A stretch of DNA of 32,021 nucleotides, taken from positions 1 through 32,021 of the forward strand of contig NZ_LZDE01000304.1 in assembly GCF_002009015.1 (NCBI RefSeq), given 5' to 3'. Both the position numbers and the translations under genes were made by a program. The notes under the pieces were generated by a model. The model was not told where the DNA came from. It worked only from the letters and a program-made list of their open reading frames with translations, and did not search any database. The DNA is from Microbulbifer mangrovi (GTDB lineage Bacteria > Pseudomonadota > Gammaproteobacteria > Pseudomonadales > Cellvibrionaceae). Numbering within the stretch: the stretch's first letter is position 1; every line of letters begins with the position of its first letter. Below, piece after piece: positions 1-9,078 of the stretch.

Positions 1-103
1 AAACATCCTGTTTGCGACGATCCTGAAACCCTTCACCCGACGCCCGATCTTCAATTCTGGCTTTTGTACTTCGTAAGCTGGTGGGCGTTCGAACTCATAC
101 TAT

Positions 104-1087
104 TTAGCCGCCGATAATCGACAGGTTCTGGGTGCCACCGGTGTTGCCCTGCTGCAAATAATGGCTGACTTCTTTGTTGCCAATCAGGGCTCTGACTTTT
201 TCCGCCAGTGCGTTGGCATCGCCGGTGCTAATGGTTTCCCGCAGGTCGAGACCGGCATCGGAGAACAGGCACAGGTGCAGTTTGCCCTGGGCGGAGACGC
301 GCAGGCGGTTGCAGCTGCTGCAGAAGTCTTTGCTGTACGGGGTGATCAATCCGATGCGGCCAGCGTAGTCCGGGTGGACGTATTCGCGAGCGGGGCCGGC
401 GTCGAGCGGGCGCGGCAGTAGTTGCCAGCCGCTTTCGATCAGCTGGTGTTCGATCTCTGCGCCGCGCAGGTGGTTACTGGCGAAGTAGTCGCGGTTGTCG
501 CCGGTCTGCATGAGCTCGATAAAGCGCAGGGTGACCGGGGTGGTTTTGAGCCAGCCCAGGAACTGTTGCAGCCGCGCGTGGGCGCCGTCGCTGAGTAGTA
601 CGGCGTTGACTTTGGTCTGGATGCCGAGCTCAAGGGCGCGGTCGATGCCGGTGAGGATTTTGGGCAGGCAGTCGTGGCCGGTGACGCGGGCGAATTCCGC
701 TGCGTCGAGGCTGTCGATGCTGATGTTGAGCTGGTCGAGGCCGTTCTGCTGCCAGCTGTCGATGACGCTGGGCAGTTTGTAGCCATTGCTGGTGACGGCA
801 ACGCGCTGGATACCGGGGGTTTGGCTGGCGGCCTGGATGAGTTCCGGCAGGTCTTTGCGCAACGAGGGTTCGCCGCCGCTGAGGCGCACTTTGCGGGTGC
901 CCAGCTGGGCGAAGGCGCGCATGACGGTAGCGGCTTCGGCGACCGTGAGGTCGGGCTGGTTGTGGCGCGCCTGGTAGCCGTCTGGCAGACAGTAGTCGCA
1001 ACGGAAGTTGCAGACGTCTGTAACGGACAGGCGCAAATAGTAGAAGCGACGGCCGTGACCGTCCTGCAGTATGTCGTGTTGTTTCAT
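104..1087 (-). CDS. moaA: GTP 3',8-cyclase MoaA (molybdenum cofactor biosynthesis)
   Basis: Radical-SAM enzyme for the first step of molybdopterin synthesis, converting GTP to 3',8-cyclo-7,8-dihydro-GTP in the cytoplasm. The N-terminal CxxxCxxC cluster motif is visible (C26, C30, C33 in VCNFRCDYC), followed by the LSGGEP segment. A second Cys set lies near the C-terminus (FCSSCNRLR and a later LCLF), and the protein ends in the Gly-Gly typical of MoaA. The length of 327 aa is normal. I start at the ATG at 1087; a GTG lies immediately before it at 1090. The upstream leader folds like a Moco riboswitch. No other moa genes adjoin it here. MobA and a ModA-type protein occur 25 kb away, beside nitrate genes that need the cofactor. 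Confidence 0.96.
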   Translation of the reverse strand: MKQHDILQDGHGRRFYYLRLSVTDVCNFRCDYCLPDGYQARHNQPDLTVAEAATVMRAFAQLGTRKVRLSGGEPSLRKDLPELIQAASQTPGIQRVAVTSNGYKLPSVIDSWQQNGLDQLNISIDSLDAAEFARVTGHDCLPKILTGIDRALELGIQTKVNAVLLSDGAHARLQQFLGWLKTTPVTLRFIELMQTGDNRDYFASNHLRGAEIEHQLIESGWQLLPRPLDAGPAREYVHPDYAGRIGLITPYSKDFCSSCNRLRVSAQGKLHLCLFSDAGLDLRETISTGDANALAEKVRALIGNKEVSHYLQQGNTGGTQNLSIIGG

Positions 1088-1098
1088 CACCTTTCCAA

Positions 1099-1169
1099 AT
1101 GCGGGAGGCCACTCGGTTTCCCTTGTGACCCTGGCGGGCTGGCGGAGCCGCCCGCGGCCTGCAACGCAT
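1099..1169 (-). promoter_or_regulatory. Putative Moco riboswitch (moaA leader)
   Basis: Read on the minus strand, the leader just 5' of moaA closes with a five-base helix ATGCG (1165-1169) / CGCAT (1099-1103). Inside it are two hairpins. One is GCGGGC-GGC/GCC-GCCCGC (1134-1155). The other is GGTCAC/GTGGCC (1107-1112 with 1125-1130), capped by GG-GAAA-CC, a GNRA tetraloop. A closing helix plus a GNRA-capped hairpin immediately before moaA matches the known Moco RNA element (family knowledge, recalled rather than aligned). The closing helix ends directly before the moaA ribosome-binding region, so control at translation is plausible. No covariance-model search was possible. Confidence 0.55.
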
Positions 1170-1364
1170 ATCAGTGACTTAGCGATACAGGCTCGGTGTG
1201 GTTGTTGTGTTCAGTTTACGATTTTGCGGTTGCAGTCAGTGTAGCTGCCCTCTTCCTCAAGATTAGCGCGACCCGGCGCGCTGTGTCGGTTGCCCCATTC
1301 TAACCGGATTCGATGGTCGCCGTGCAAACGCGCCGCGGGATGCGTATTCCGTACGGACGCCCGG

Positions 1365-2849
1365 TCACTCCATTACCTGGAGGATTTTCAGGGTATTGGT
1401 GCCGCCGTGGGACTGCATCAGGTCACCGCGGATCAGGATGACGTGGTCCCCACTCTGCACTATTCCGCGGTCCTTCAGGGTCTGCAGCGCACGCTGGTTC
1501 AGCTCGCGGTCGCCCTCATCTTCCCCGGGCACAAACAGTACCGAGACCACGCCGCGGTACAGGGCCATACGCCGCTGGGCCACCGGGTCGTGTGCGAGGC
1601 CGACGATGGGCAGGCCGGAGCGGATGCGGGAGGCGATCAACGCCGTGTAGCCGGTCTGCGTCATACAGGCGATGGCGGTGACCCCTTCCATATGATTGGC
1701 GGCGTACATGGCGGATAGAGAGATGGTCTCGTCGATACGGCTGAACCCCTGGTGCATGCGGTGGCCGGATTCCTGGGCGGAGCGCTCGCGCTCGGCACCC
1801 AGACACAAGCGGTGCATGGCTTCCACCGCTTCCACCGGGTATTCACCGGCGGCGGTCTCCGCAGACAGCATGACCGCATCGGTGCCGTCCAATACCGCAT
1901 TCGCCACATCGAATACCTCCGCGCGGGTGGGCAGGGGCGCGGTGATCATGGTTTCCAGCATCTGGGTGGCGGTAATCACCGCTCGGTTCAGCTGGCGCGC
2001 ACGCTTGATCATGCGTTTCTGCACACCGATCAGGGCGGCATCGCCAATCTCCACGCCCAGGTCGCCGCGGGCGACCATCACCGCTTCCGAGGCGCGGATA
2101 ATTTCATCCAGGGTCTCGTCTTCCGCCACCGCCTCGGCGCGCTCCACCTTGGCTACCAGACCGATGTCCTTGCCGGCTTCCCCCAGCAGCTCCCGTGCCT
2201 CCTGCATGTCCGCGGCACTGCGCGGGAAGGACACGGCAAGGTAGTCGACGCCGATATCGATTGCGGTTTTCAGGTCGGCCTTGTCCTTGTCGGTCAGGGC
2301 TGCGGCGGAGAGGCCGCCGCCCTGCTTGTTGATGCCTTTGTTGTTGGACAGCGGCCCGCCCACCAGCACGGTGGTGTGTACCTGCTGCTCGCCGACCTCC
2401 TTCACCTCCAGGATCACGCGGCCGTCGTCCAGCAACAGCACATCGCCGGCGGCCACATCGCGGATCAGGTCCTTGTAGTCACAGCCGACCCGCTGTTCAT
2501 CACCATCGTTGGTGCCCAGCGTCATATCCAGCACAAAGGGATCGCCTTCTTGCAGGATAACCTTGCTATTGCGGAAGCGCGCGATGCGGATTTTCGGCCC
2601 CTGCAGATCCCCCAGTGCCGCGACCGTCCTGCCCAGGCGATCGGCAATCTCGCGCACCTGCTGCAGGCGCTTGCGATGGTCGTCCGCGGTGCCGTGGGAA
2701 AAATTCAGGCGCACCACATCCACACCGGCGCTGATCAGCTGCTCCAGCACACCGGGCCTGTCACTGGCGGGGCCGAGGGTGGCAACGATCTTGGTACGGC
2801 GCAGTGGGTTGGCGGTGCGGGCGGGATGGAATTCGGGCATTGGCTCCAT
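1365..2849 (-). CDS. pyk: Pyruvate kinase (type II)
   Basis: Catalyses phosphoenolpyruvate + ADP to pyruvate + ATP, the last glycolytic step. The protein has 494 aa, close to PykA-type enzymes. Visible signatures are [13 protein letters not shown] at the N-terminus, RLNFSHG, the Mg/K site [20 protein letters not shown], and the [18 protein letters not shown] segment, followed by the C-terminal allosteric domain. The ATG at 2849 is preceded by GAGAGG five bases upstream. The gene lies 164 bp downstream of a glycerate 2-kinase gene on the same strand. This pairing (ttuD-pyk) is common in proteobacterial glyoxylate/glycerate loci and suggests this copy may serve glycerate use; whether the genome has another copy cannot be seen. 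Confidence 0.96.
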   Translation of the reverse strand: MEPMPEFHPARTANPLRRTKIVATLGPASDRPGVLEQLISAGVDVVRLNFSHGTADDHRKRLQQVREIADRLGRTVAALGDLQGPKIRIARFRNSKVILQEGDPFVLDMTLGTNDGDEQRVGCDYKDLIRDVAAGDVLLLDDGRVILEVKEVGEQQVHTTVLVGGPLSNNKGINKQGGGLSAAALTDKDKADLKTAIDIGVDYLAVSFPRSAADMQEARELLGEAGKDIGLVAKVERAEAVAEDETLDEIIRASEAVMVARGDLGVEIGDAALIGVQKRMIKRARQLNRAVITATQMLETMITAPLPTRAEVFDVANAVLDGTDAVMLSAETAAGEYPVEAVEAMHRLCLGAERERSAQESGHRMHQGFSRIDETISLSAMYAANHMEGVTAIACMTQTGYTALIASRIRSGLPIVGLAHDPVAQRRMALYRGVVSVLFVPGEDEGDRELNQRALQTLKDRGIVQSGDHVILIRGDLMQSHGGTNTLKILQVME

Positions 2850-2873
2850 GAGGTCCTCTCGGGCAGGTTCACA

Positions 2874-2899
2874 CCGCCCGCGCTGGGTCCAGCGGGCGG
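2874..2899. repeat. GC-rich inverted repeat upstream of pyk
   Basis: CCGCC (2874-2878) and GGCGG (2895-2899) enclose the palindrome CGCTGG-GT-CCAGCG. It lies 25 bp upstream of the pyk start, between ttuD and pyk. There is no U-run on either side, so it is not a canonical intrinsic terminator. It could be a leader structure or an mRNA processing or stability element. Confidence 0.5.
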
Positions 2900-3013
2900 C
2901 GCCGGGGCGAATTTATGCACTCGCGGAAAACGATCCGTGAGCGGCCCCGGAACTTATAGACACAGCTTAGTCAGCAATCTCCATGCTGTATCCATCGATA
3001 CCCGGTAAAGCGA

Positions 3014-4321
3014 TTATGCGTCCGTGGGCAGGATCAGGATGGCGCGAAAATCATTCACATTGGTTCTGGTAGGCCCGGTGACGATGAGGTTGTCCAGCTC
3101 GGCAAAAAAACTATAGGCGTCGTTGCCGACCAGAAAGCTCTGGGGATCCAGTCCCTGGGCCTGCATCCGGGCCCAGTCGCCGGGGGCGAAAAACGCCCCG
3201 GCGTTGTCTTCCGAACCATCAATGCCATCGGTATCGATGGCCAGGCCATAGATACCAGCAGCACCCTCCAGCGCCGCGAACAGCCCCAGCAGGTACTCCA
3301 CATTGCGCCCGCCGCGGCCATTGCCGGTCACCGTGACACTGGTCTCGCCGCCGGAAAGCAGGAGCAATGGCCGGCTGGATGCGCCCTTGCAGGTCAGCGC
3401 CAGGGCGGCGTGCTCCGCGCCCAGCTCCCGCGCCTCACCTTCGAGGTTGTCCCCTAAAACCCGCACGTCCAGCCCTGTTGCCAGTGCCGCATCGCGGGCC
3501 GACTCCAACGCGTCCGCGGCTTTCGCCAGCACCGACACGATGTCGGCAGAGAACGCAAAATCATCGGGACTGGGGCAATCGCCGGCGGACTCGAGAAGCG
3601 CGCGCACCTCTGGCGCAACCTCTATGCGGTAGTGCTCCAGGATCGCCAGGGCATCGGCGGGGGTGGAGCGGTCTGGCAACGTGGGGCCGGAGGCGATCAG
3701 GGTGGGATCGTCTCCCGGTACATCGGAAATCAGATAAGTGGCCACGCGCGCCGGATGCGCTGCCGCAGCAAGGCGCCCGCCTTTTACCGCGGACAGGTGC
3801 CGGCGCACCGTATTGATCTCGCTGATCGGCGCACCGCAGCGCAGCAGTGCGCGGTTGATGGATTGCTTTTGCTCCAGGGTCAGCCCCGGTGCGGGCAAGC
3901 TCATCAGTGCGGATCCGCCGCCGGAGATCAGCGCGATCACCAGGTCCTCTTCGGTGAGGTCGGCAACGGCATCGAGCATTCGCGTGGCTGCCACCTCCCC
4001 CAGCTTGTCCGGCATGGGGTGAGATGCCTCCAGCACCTCGATATTCACGCAGTGGGCCCCGTGGCCGTAGCGAGTAACCACCAACCCGGAAATCTCCGCC
4101 TCCGGGTACTGCCGGCCCCAAGCGGTTTCCAGTGCTGCGGCCATGGCAGCGCTGGCCTTGCCGGCCCCCACCACCACGGTCTTTCGGCCCGGCGCGGGCA
4201 GGTTGCCAGGCATCAGGTTGTCGGGGTGTACAGCCTCTACCGCGAGCCCGGCGAGGTCTTGCAACCACCGGGACAGCTCGGATTCATTCATATCGGCATG
4301 GACTGGCGGCAACTGTTTCAA
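3014..4321 (-). CDS. ttuD: Glycerate 2-kinase (GckA/TtuD, MOFRL family)
   Basis: Predicted cytoplasmic kinase forming 2-phosphoglycerate from D-glycerate. Members of this family were long misnamed hydroxypyruvate reductase. Of 435 aa, the N-terminal DUF4147-type region shows VVGAGKASAAMA and SGGGSALMSLP. INTVRRHLSAVKGG and SDVPGDDPTLIASGPT follow, and the C-terminal MOFRL region has LLSGGETSVTV, GRGGRN and AIDTDGIDGSEDNAGA. I take the TTG at 4321, with GGAG nine bases upstream; an in-frame ATG at 4291 has no clear ribosome-binding site. The gene sits between a purine-type permease and pyk. Its product feeds enolase and then pyruvate kinase, consistent with one catabolic unit. Confidence 0.9.
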   Translation of the reverse strand: MKQLPPVHADMNESELSRWLQDLAGLAVEAVHPDNLMPGNLPAPGRKTVVVGAGKASAAMAAALETAWGRQYPEAEISGLVVTRYGHGAHCVNIEVLEASHPMPDKLGEVAATRMLDAVADLTEEDLVIALISGGGSALMSLPAPGLTLEQKQSINRALLRCGAPISEINTVRRHLSAVKGGRLAAAAHPARVATYLISDVPGDDPTLIASGPTLPDRSTPADALAILEHYRIEVAPEVRALLESAGDCPSPDDFAFSADIVSVLAKAADALESARDAALATGLDVRVLGDNLEGEARELGAEHAALALTCKGASSRPLLLLSGGETSVTVTGNGRGGRNVEYLLGLFAALEGAAGIYGLAIDTDGIDGSEDNAGAFFAPGDWARMQAQGLDPQSFLVGNDAYSFFAELDNLIVTGPTRTNVNDFRAILILPTDA

Positions 4322-4407
4322 CTGGATCGTCTCCCTGATTTTGATGCGGTCTTCCCATTTCTTGCAAAATCGGTTCCGCCCCGCGCCTGTTCCTTAAATC
4401 CGCGCAC

Positions 4408-5718
4408 TCAGAGAAACGCAAACTTGGCCAGGAAGATCGCGCTCAGGATATACAGGCTGGGAGAGATCTGCTCGCGCTGGCCAGTAAACAACTTGAGCGC
4501 GGTATAGGTGAGGAAGCCGAGGGCAATGCCGTTGGCGATGGAAAAGGTCAGCGGCATCATGATCATGGTCACCACCGCCGGAATGGCATCGGTGAGATCC
4601 TCCCAGTCGATGTGGGACATACCACCCATCATCAACATCGCCACATAGATCAGCGCACCCGCGGTGGCATAGGCCGGGATCATGCCCGCCAGGGGCGCGA
4701 AGAACACACACAGCACAAACAGCACTGCCACTGTCACCGCCGTCAGCCCGGTGCGCCCGCCGGCGGCCACACCTGCGGCACTCTCCACAAAACTCGTCAC
4801 CGGCGGACACCCGAGAAAAGCTCCCAGCACGCTGGAGGTACTGTCGGCCTTCAGCGCCCGCGGCAGCTTTTCGATAGTGCCATCCGCCTCAATCAGGTTG
4901 GCGCGATGTGCGACCCCCATCAGGGTACCGGCAGTATCAAAGATATTGATAAACAGGAACGCGAGGATCACGCTGACCATGCTCAGATCGAGAGCGCCGA
5001 GGATATCCATCTGCATAAATGTCGGCGCCAGGCTCGGCGGCGCGGATACCATCCCGCCGTACTGCACTATCCCCAGGCCGAGACCGATGGCGGTTACTAC
5101 GAGAATACTGATCAGGATGGCGCCGAATACCCGCCAGAAACTTAGCACCGCAATTAACAGGAAGCACAGCGCCGCCAGCAGCGCCGGCGGCTCACGAAAG
5201 GACCCCAGGGACAGCAGCGTCGCCTCATTGGGCACCACAATGCCCGCCGCTTTCAGTCCGATGAGACCCAGAAACAACCCCACACCGGCACCCATGGAAT
5301 AGCGCAGGCACATGGGAATACTGTTCATGATCCACTCGCGCACCCGCGACAGGCTCATCCCCACAAATAGCACACCGGCAATAAACACTGCCCCCAGCGC
5401 CACTTGCCAGGGGTAGCCCATCTCACCGACCACGGAATAGGCAAAGAAAGCCGTCAGCCCAATCCCCGGCGCCAGCCCCACCGGCCAGTTGGCGTAAAGC
5501 CCCATCAGGAAACAGGCGATGGCACTGCCCAAGCAGGTGGCGACAAAGATGGCGCCATGATCCATGCCGGTGCCCGCCAGCATGTTCGGCGTTACAAACA
5601 CCACATAGGCCATGGTGACAAAGGTGGTCAGGCCCGCCAGCAGTTCACCGCGTACCGTGGTTCCATGGGCTTGTAGAGCAAACATACGCTCCATCAAATT
5701 GTTCGGCTGCTGAGGCAC
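4408..5718 (-). CDS. NCS2-family purine permease (AzgA/GhxP-like)
   Basis: Inner-membrane purine:H+ symporter family, with adenine, guanine and hypoxanthine as typical substrates. The sequence is almost entirely hydrophobic helices, about 12-14. It has the family features LAGLTTFVTMAYVVFVTPNML near the N-terminus, LAPGIGLTAFFAY, the FDTAGTLMGVA motif and SSVLGAFLGCPPVTSFVESAAGVA. I choose the GTG at 5718 (436 aa): GGAG lies seven bases upstream, and the protein then begins just before the conserved region. Upstream extension to 5766 lacks such support. It is 86 bp upstream of ttuD on the same strand. Purine breakdown yields glyoxylate, which links to glycerate, so the order fits a shared pathway. 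Exact substrate unknown. Confidence 0.9.
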   Translation of the reverse strand: MPQQPNNLMERMFALQAHGTTVRGELLAGLTTFVTMAYVVFVTPNMLAGTGMDHGAIFVATCLGSAIACFLMGLYANWPVGLAPGIGLTAFFAYSVVGEMGYPWQVALGAVFIAGVLFVGMSLSRVREWIMNSIPMCLRYSMGAGVGLFLGLIGLKAAGIVVPNEATLLSLGSFREPPALLAALCFLLIAVLSFWRVFGAILISILVVTAIGLGLGIVQYGGMVSAPPSLAPTFMQMDILGALDLSMVSVILAFLFINIFDTAGTLMGVAHRANLIEADGTIEKLPRALKADSTSSVLGAFLGCPPVTSFVESAAGVAAGGRTGLTAVTVAVLFVLCVFFAPLAGMIPAYATAGALIYVAMLMMGGMSHIDWEDLTDAIPAVVTMIMMPLTFSIANGIALGFLTYTALKLFTGQREQISPSLYILSAIFLAKFAFL

Positions 5719-5966
5719 AGGGTTCTCCGACAGGTGGATTGCGGGGCACACGAAACGCGGCCCCAACCATTATTGTGGCCAAAATAAGCCGGGGTGCCCA
5801 CCACCACTGCCCTCCCCGGCCTACCACCGGCTTCTCCCGTGACCTCTGCGTGACTTCTATTAGTCGCGGCGCCCCAGTAAAATCGCCTGCTTTGCTGACA
5901 AAGCAACTTTAATACACAGCTAACAAACAACCCCACCGCAACACCCAGCGTTACCGGAGCACACCC

Positions 5967-6686
5967 ATGGGCAGAGCCTACCAGAACCGTAAAGAGTCAA
6001 TGGCCAAGACCTCGAACATGAAGGCCAGGGTCTACAGCCGCTACGGTCGTGAGATCTATGTGAGCGCCAAGTCTGGAGGCGTCGACCCCAACGGCAACCT
6101 GGCCCTGCGCAGCCTGATCGAGCGCGCCAAGAAAGAGCAGGTCCCCACCCACGTGATCGAGAAGGCCATCGACAAGGCCAAGGGTGGCGCCGGTGAAGAC
6201 TTCGCCCGCGCCCGCTACGAAGGCTTCGGCCCCGGCGGCTGCATGGCCATCATCGAGTGCCTCACCGACAACCCCAACCGCACCTTCGGCGACGTGCGCC
6301 AGGCCTTCACCAAAACCAAAACCAAGATCGGTACCGAAGGCTCCGTCAGCCACAGCTTCGATCACCTGGCCATCCTCGTGTTCAAGCACGACGATGAAGA
6401 GGCGGTACTCGAAGCGCTGATGGAAGCGGATGTCGACGTCACCGACATCGAGAATGAAGACGGCAAACTCTCCGTATTCGCGCCGCACACGGATTACTTC
6501 AAAGCCAAACAGGCGTTGATTGATGCGTTTGGTGAGATCGACTTTGAAGTGGACGAGATTCAGTTTGTGCCGCAGACGTATACCCAGATCAGTGGGGATG
6601 ATGTGGCGTTGTTTGAGAAGTTTATGAATATGCTTGAGGATTTGGAGGATGTTCAGGCGGTTTATCATAATGTGGAAAATTTGTAA
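5967..6686 (+). CDS. YebC/PmpR family protein, YeeN (YebC2) subtype
   Basis: A 239-aa cytoplasmic protein. The N-terminus [16 protein letters not shown] and the segment KVYSRYG-like/[13 protein letters not shown] resemble E. coli YeeN (YebC2 type), not the classical MAGHSKW...KRGKIF form. The conserved [22 protein letters not shown] and [23 protein letters not shown] blocks are intact. YebC proteins were long annotated as transcription regulators, but family work including TACO1 points to helping ribosomes through difficult (proline-rich) stretches. The ATG at 5967 has GGAG eight bases upstream. The gene is transcribed away from the permease operon, with a 248-bp divergent intergenic region. 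It borders the AT-rich accessory block, and its own composition is that of the core genome. Confidence 0.92.
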   Translation: MGRAYQNRKESMAKTSNMKARVYSRYGREIYVSAKSGGVDPNGNLALRSLIERAKKEQVPTHVIEKAIDKAKGGAGEDFARARYEGFGPGGCMAIIECLTDNPNRTFGDVRQAFTKTKTKIGTEGSVSHSFDHLAILVFKHDDEEAVLEALMEADVDVTDIENEDGKLSVFAPHTDYFKAKQALIDAFGEIDFEVDEIQFVPQTYTQISGDDVALFEKFMNMLEDLEDVQAVYHNVENL

Positions 6687-6696
6687 CTTACTTTTT

Positions 6697-6727
6697 ACCA
6701 GTGAAGCTGGATAGCAGTTTCACTGGT
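6697..6727. repeat. Inverted repeat after yebC-type gene
   Basis: ACCAGTGAA (6697-6705) and TTCACTGGT (6719-6727) form a perfect 9-bp stem, extendable inside by CTG/CAG across one mismatch. A T-run precedes rather than follows the stem on the plus strand. It may help end transcription after 6686 but is not a canonical intrinsic terminator. The rest of 6687-6885 shows no gene. Confidence 0.5.
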
Positions 6728-6802
6728 CACACCACCCCCCACCAACCAATACTTGCTCTGACAAATACTACTTTCCAATTTCCCTCGAAGGCTTGTCTGC
6801 GG

Positions 6803-6819
6803 GATCTGCTGAAAAGCAC
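6803..6819. repeat. Left copy of imperfect direct repeat flanking the ATPase/PRTase cassette
   Basis: GATCTGCTGAAAAGCAC at this position resembles GATCTGCCTGAAAAGTAC at 10508-10525, with one inserted base and one substitution. The two copies bracket the coupled gene pair at 6886-10259 and leave the DUF4145 gene outside. This could be a recombination scar or chance. Confidence 0.35.
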
Positions 6820-6885
6820 CTATCATGCTCAGCTTCCAAACTAAACTTGTAGCTGATTACTCTATAAGAACGTATTTGAGACAGT

Positions 6886-9078
6886 TTATTCTCTCATGCT
6901 GGATAACCGAGCCAATAAAAATTGGATTACTTCTGGCATGCCATCAGAACGGCAATTCAAAAGTTCATCTATGTGCTTTGTTAGCAATTGCATTCGACGT
7001 GACCAAAGTGCCATCAAAAATTCCAAAACGGCTTCACCTTGGTCGTTATCCCAGTTCCGAATTACTGACAAACAGACATCTGTCATTTGGCGACTAAAGA
7101 CAGGATCTACTCGGTAATCCAGCTCCACGGGGTGCGCAGAGCGCAAAAGGGAGGCCTGAATAACCCCGTCGTTATAACGATCGAAATTAGCAGGACTAAT
7201 CAACGTCGTATGATAAGCTGTAGCAAGCCCACCGCTCTCACTTTTCGTGCGCAAGTCATGTAAAACGCACTGGATAGTCCAATACACATCCGCCTGTGAA
7301 GTCTGATCAAGACGCGCCTCATCAAAACCAAGGTCTGACCAGAACGCAAAAGTGCGACGCAGTTTTAATGTTTCTCCTTTAGAATTTGGCAAAAAAAGTC
7401 CATCTGAATCAATAGAATCCGCTATAACTTCACTTCGTCGGGTATCTAGCAATAGTGGCAATGCTGCATCTTCATCACCCATCGGGTCATCTTCGCCAAA
7501 CGGAGTTAGTTTTTCACGCTCCCAATCCCATGCAGTTTTATTGTATTCCTTGATACGTGGAACAGGGCATTCATCCAAAACAACAAACTCATGCCCCCCT
7601 TGCTTCAAATCCTTTCCAAGTTGTACCTTTACGTCGTGAGCCGGCAACTTGGAAAAGGCGACAAAATAGACAATCGTAGATGATGGATCAATGCAGCGTA
7701 GCTTTCGGGCAATGGCCAGTAAGCTCCTGCCAGAGGTAATTACACCCGCAATTACCATTACAGAGCCCGATCCTGTTAAATCGATTTCACTTAACTCAAG
7801 CGCCGTCAGGTGCCTGATTTTCGATTCAACTTCGACGCCAGATCCTCGCTCGATATGCGGCTTAATCGCTTTATATAAAGCTTTCGATCCAGGGTCATCA
7901 AGAGTAATTACCGTTTTTAAATCTTTGGAAATATACCGCTTGGCCGCCTTTTCCAGCGCACTTGAAAACGTTTTAACTTCTCTCTCCAGAGCTGCTTTTA
8001 CGTCTATATAAAAGTGTTCCTTTACACCACTACTAGAAGTGGCAACCTGATTCCACTGCAATACACGTGCAGCAGCGAACTGCCTAAAAAAATCCTCCCG
8101 ATTTGCAGAAAAATCAGGCTTCCGTATAACTAGCAGTTCATGCTTTGGGTTTTCAGGAAGAAACTGATCACCTGCTATGCGGATAGGTTTTGAGCCTCGC
8201 CTACAAAACTCGCATTGCAATGCATTAGTGGAGGTCAGACCGCCTTCAATAGCACTCGAAACATCAAAAATCCCTAATTGATCAGCTGGAAGATTGACAT
8301 GAAACAGGGTAACAATTTGACTTTTTGGAATATTTATTTTACGGAGCAAGCTTTCTGCCAGTGTCCCACTGGTAGTTGCCGAAATTAAAATCAGGCTTGA
8401 GCTATCCTCAATAAAATCATAAGAATGATTAAGTGCTGCGTACGATTCAAAACTCTCGATTGCAGGGGCACTATTTTCGAAATTTGAATATAGTCGGGTT
8501 GCGATACTAACTAAAAATGCAATTGACGATGTATCAACATAAATTCGCTTTAAGTCTGGCTTAAAGTGGGGCAACAGAGAAATCGCTAGAAAAGAGACCT
8601 CGCCACTAGAAACTAGGAGATTAGAGGCACGGATAAATTTATCACAATGAGCCCCTGATGGCTTAACGAAATGATAGGCTGGATTAGAAACTATCAACCC
8701 GCCATGCTTCTTAAACAATTCCAGCATACCGCCCTGAAGAATACTGGCTGATAAACTGCTTCCTACTATGCGGCCATCACAATAAGCGAGCGAACCATCT
8801 GGGCTGCTGGCCATACAATGCATGCGTGTATTTATCTCACCTACGTAAGAATCAAACTCACTTATGAAGGCTTTATCCTGCATACACTCCTGCAAGGAAT
8901 ACCCTTCCTGGGAAGACGTAATGAGATAGACATTCTTCGGAACAAGATTATCTGTCACGTCCTGCTTCAGAATTCTTGATATCGCATCTAGGCCAACCTT
9001 ATATTCAGTGAATATGGCGAGGCTTTTTCTCTGTTGATCTTCGGGCTCGACAAATCGGAAAGTAAAACATTCACTCAC
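6886..9078 (-). CDS. Large protein with two phosphoribosyltransferase-like segments (candidate conflict/signalling system)
   Basis: No characterised family is recognised. From the GTG at 9078 the protein has 730 aa. Residues about 138-262 look like a PRTase fold: VKPSGAHCDKFI, then IYVDTSSIAFLVS, then LILISATTSGTLAES at the position of a PRPP loop. Residues about 388-478 repeat this: TVITLDDPGSKAL, then VMVIAGVITSGRSLLAIA. Both loops keep the T-S-G core but lack the usual acidic pair, so catalysis is uncertain. C289xxC292 may form a small metal knuckle. The C-terminal 200 residues are unassigned and largely helical. The start is set by GGAGG at 9086-9090, seven bases upstream, and GTG overlaps the stop of the ATPase gene as GTGA. 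Composition is AT-richer than flanking genes. Confidence 0.75.
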   Translation of the reverse strand: MSECFTFRFVEPEDQQRKSLAIFTEYKVGLDAISRILKQDVTDNLVPKNVYLITSSQEGYSLQECMQDKAFISEFDSYVGEINTRMHCMASSPDGSLAYCDGRIVGSSLSASILQGGMLELFKKHGGLIVSNPAYHFVKPSGAHCDKFIRASNLLVSSGEVSFLAISLLPHFKPDLKRIYVDTSSIAFLVSIATRLYSNFENSAPAIESFESYAALNHSYDFIEDSSSLILISATTSGTLAESLLRKINIPKSQIVTLFHVNLPADQLGIFDVSSAIEGGLTSTNALQCEFCRRGSKPIRIAGDQFLPENPKHELLVIRKPDFSANREDFFRQFAAARVLQWNQVATSSSGVKEHFYIDVKAALEREVKTFSSALEKAAKRYISKDLKTVITLDDPGSKALYKAIKPHIERGSGVEVESKIRHLTALELSEIDLTGSGSVMVIAGVITSGRSLLAIARKLRCIDPSSTIVYFVAFSKLPAHDVKVQLGKDLKQGGHEFVVLDECPVPRIKEYNKTAWDWEREKLTPFGEDDPMGDEDAALPLLLDTRRSEVIADSIDSDGLFLPNSKGETLKLRRTFAFWSDLGFDEARLDQTSQADVYWTIQCVLHDLRTKSESGGLATAYHTTLISPANFDRYNDGVIQASLLRSAHPVELDYRVDPVFSRQMTDVCLSVIRNWDNDQGEAVLEFLMALWSRRMQLLTKHIDELLNCRSDGMPEVIQFLLARLSSMRE

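Noticed and set aside
1752-3008. 418-codon plus-strand open frame opposite pyk
   Set aside because: Shadow of pyruvate kinase, and it runs through the intergenic hairpin.
6697-6727. Intrinsic terminator of the yebC-type gene
   Set aside because: The stem is perfect but no T-run follows it on either strand; recorded as an inverted repeat only.
6690-6830. Duplicated 3' end of tRNA-Leu as an att site at the left island edge
   Set aside because: I looked for the tRNA 3' sequence here and found no copy.
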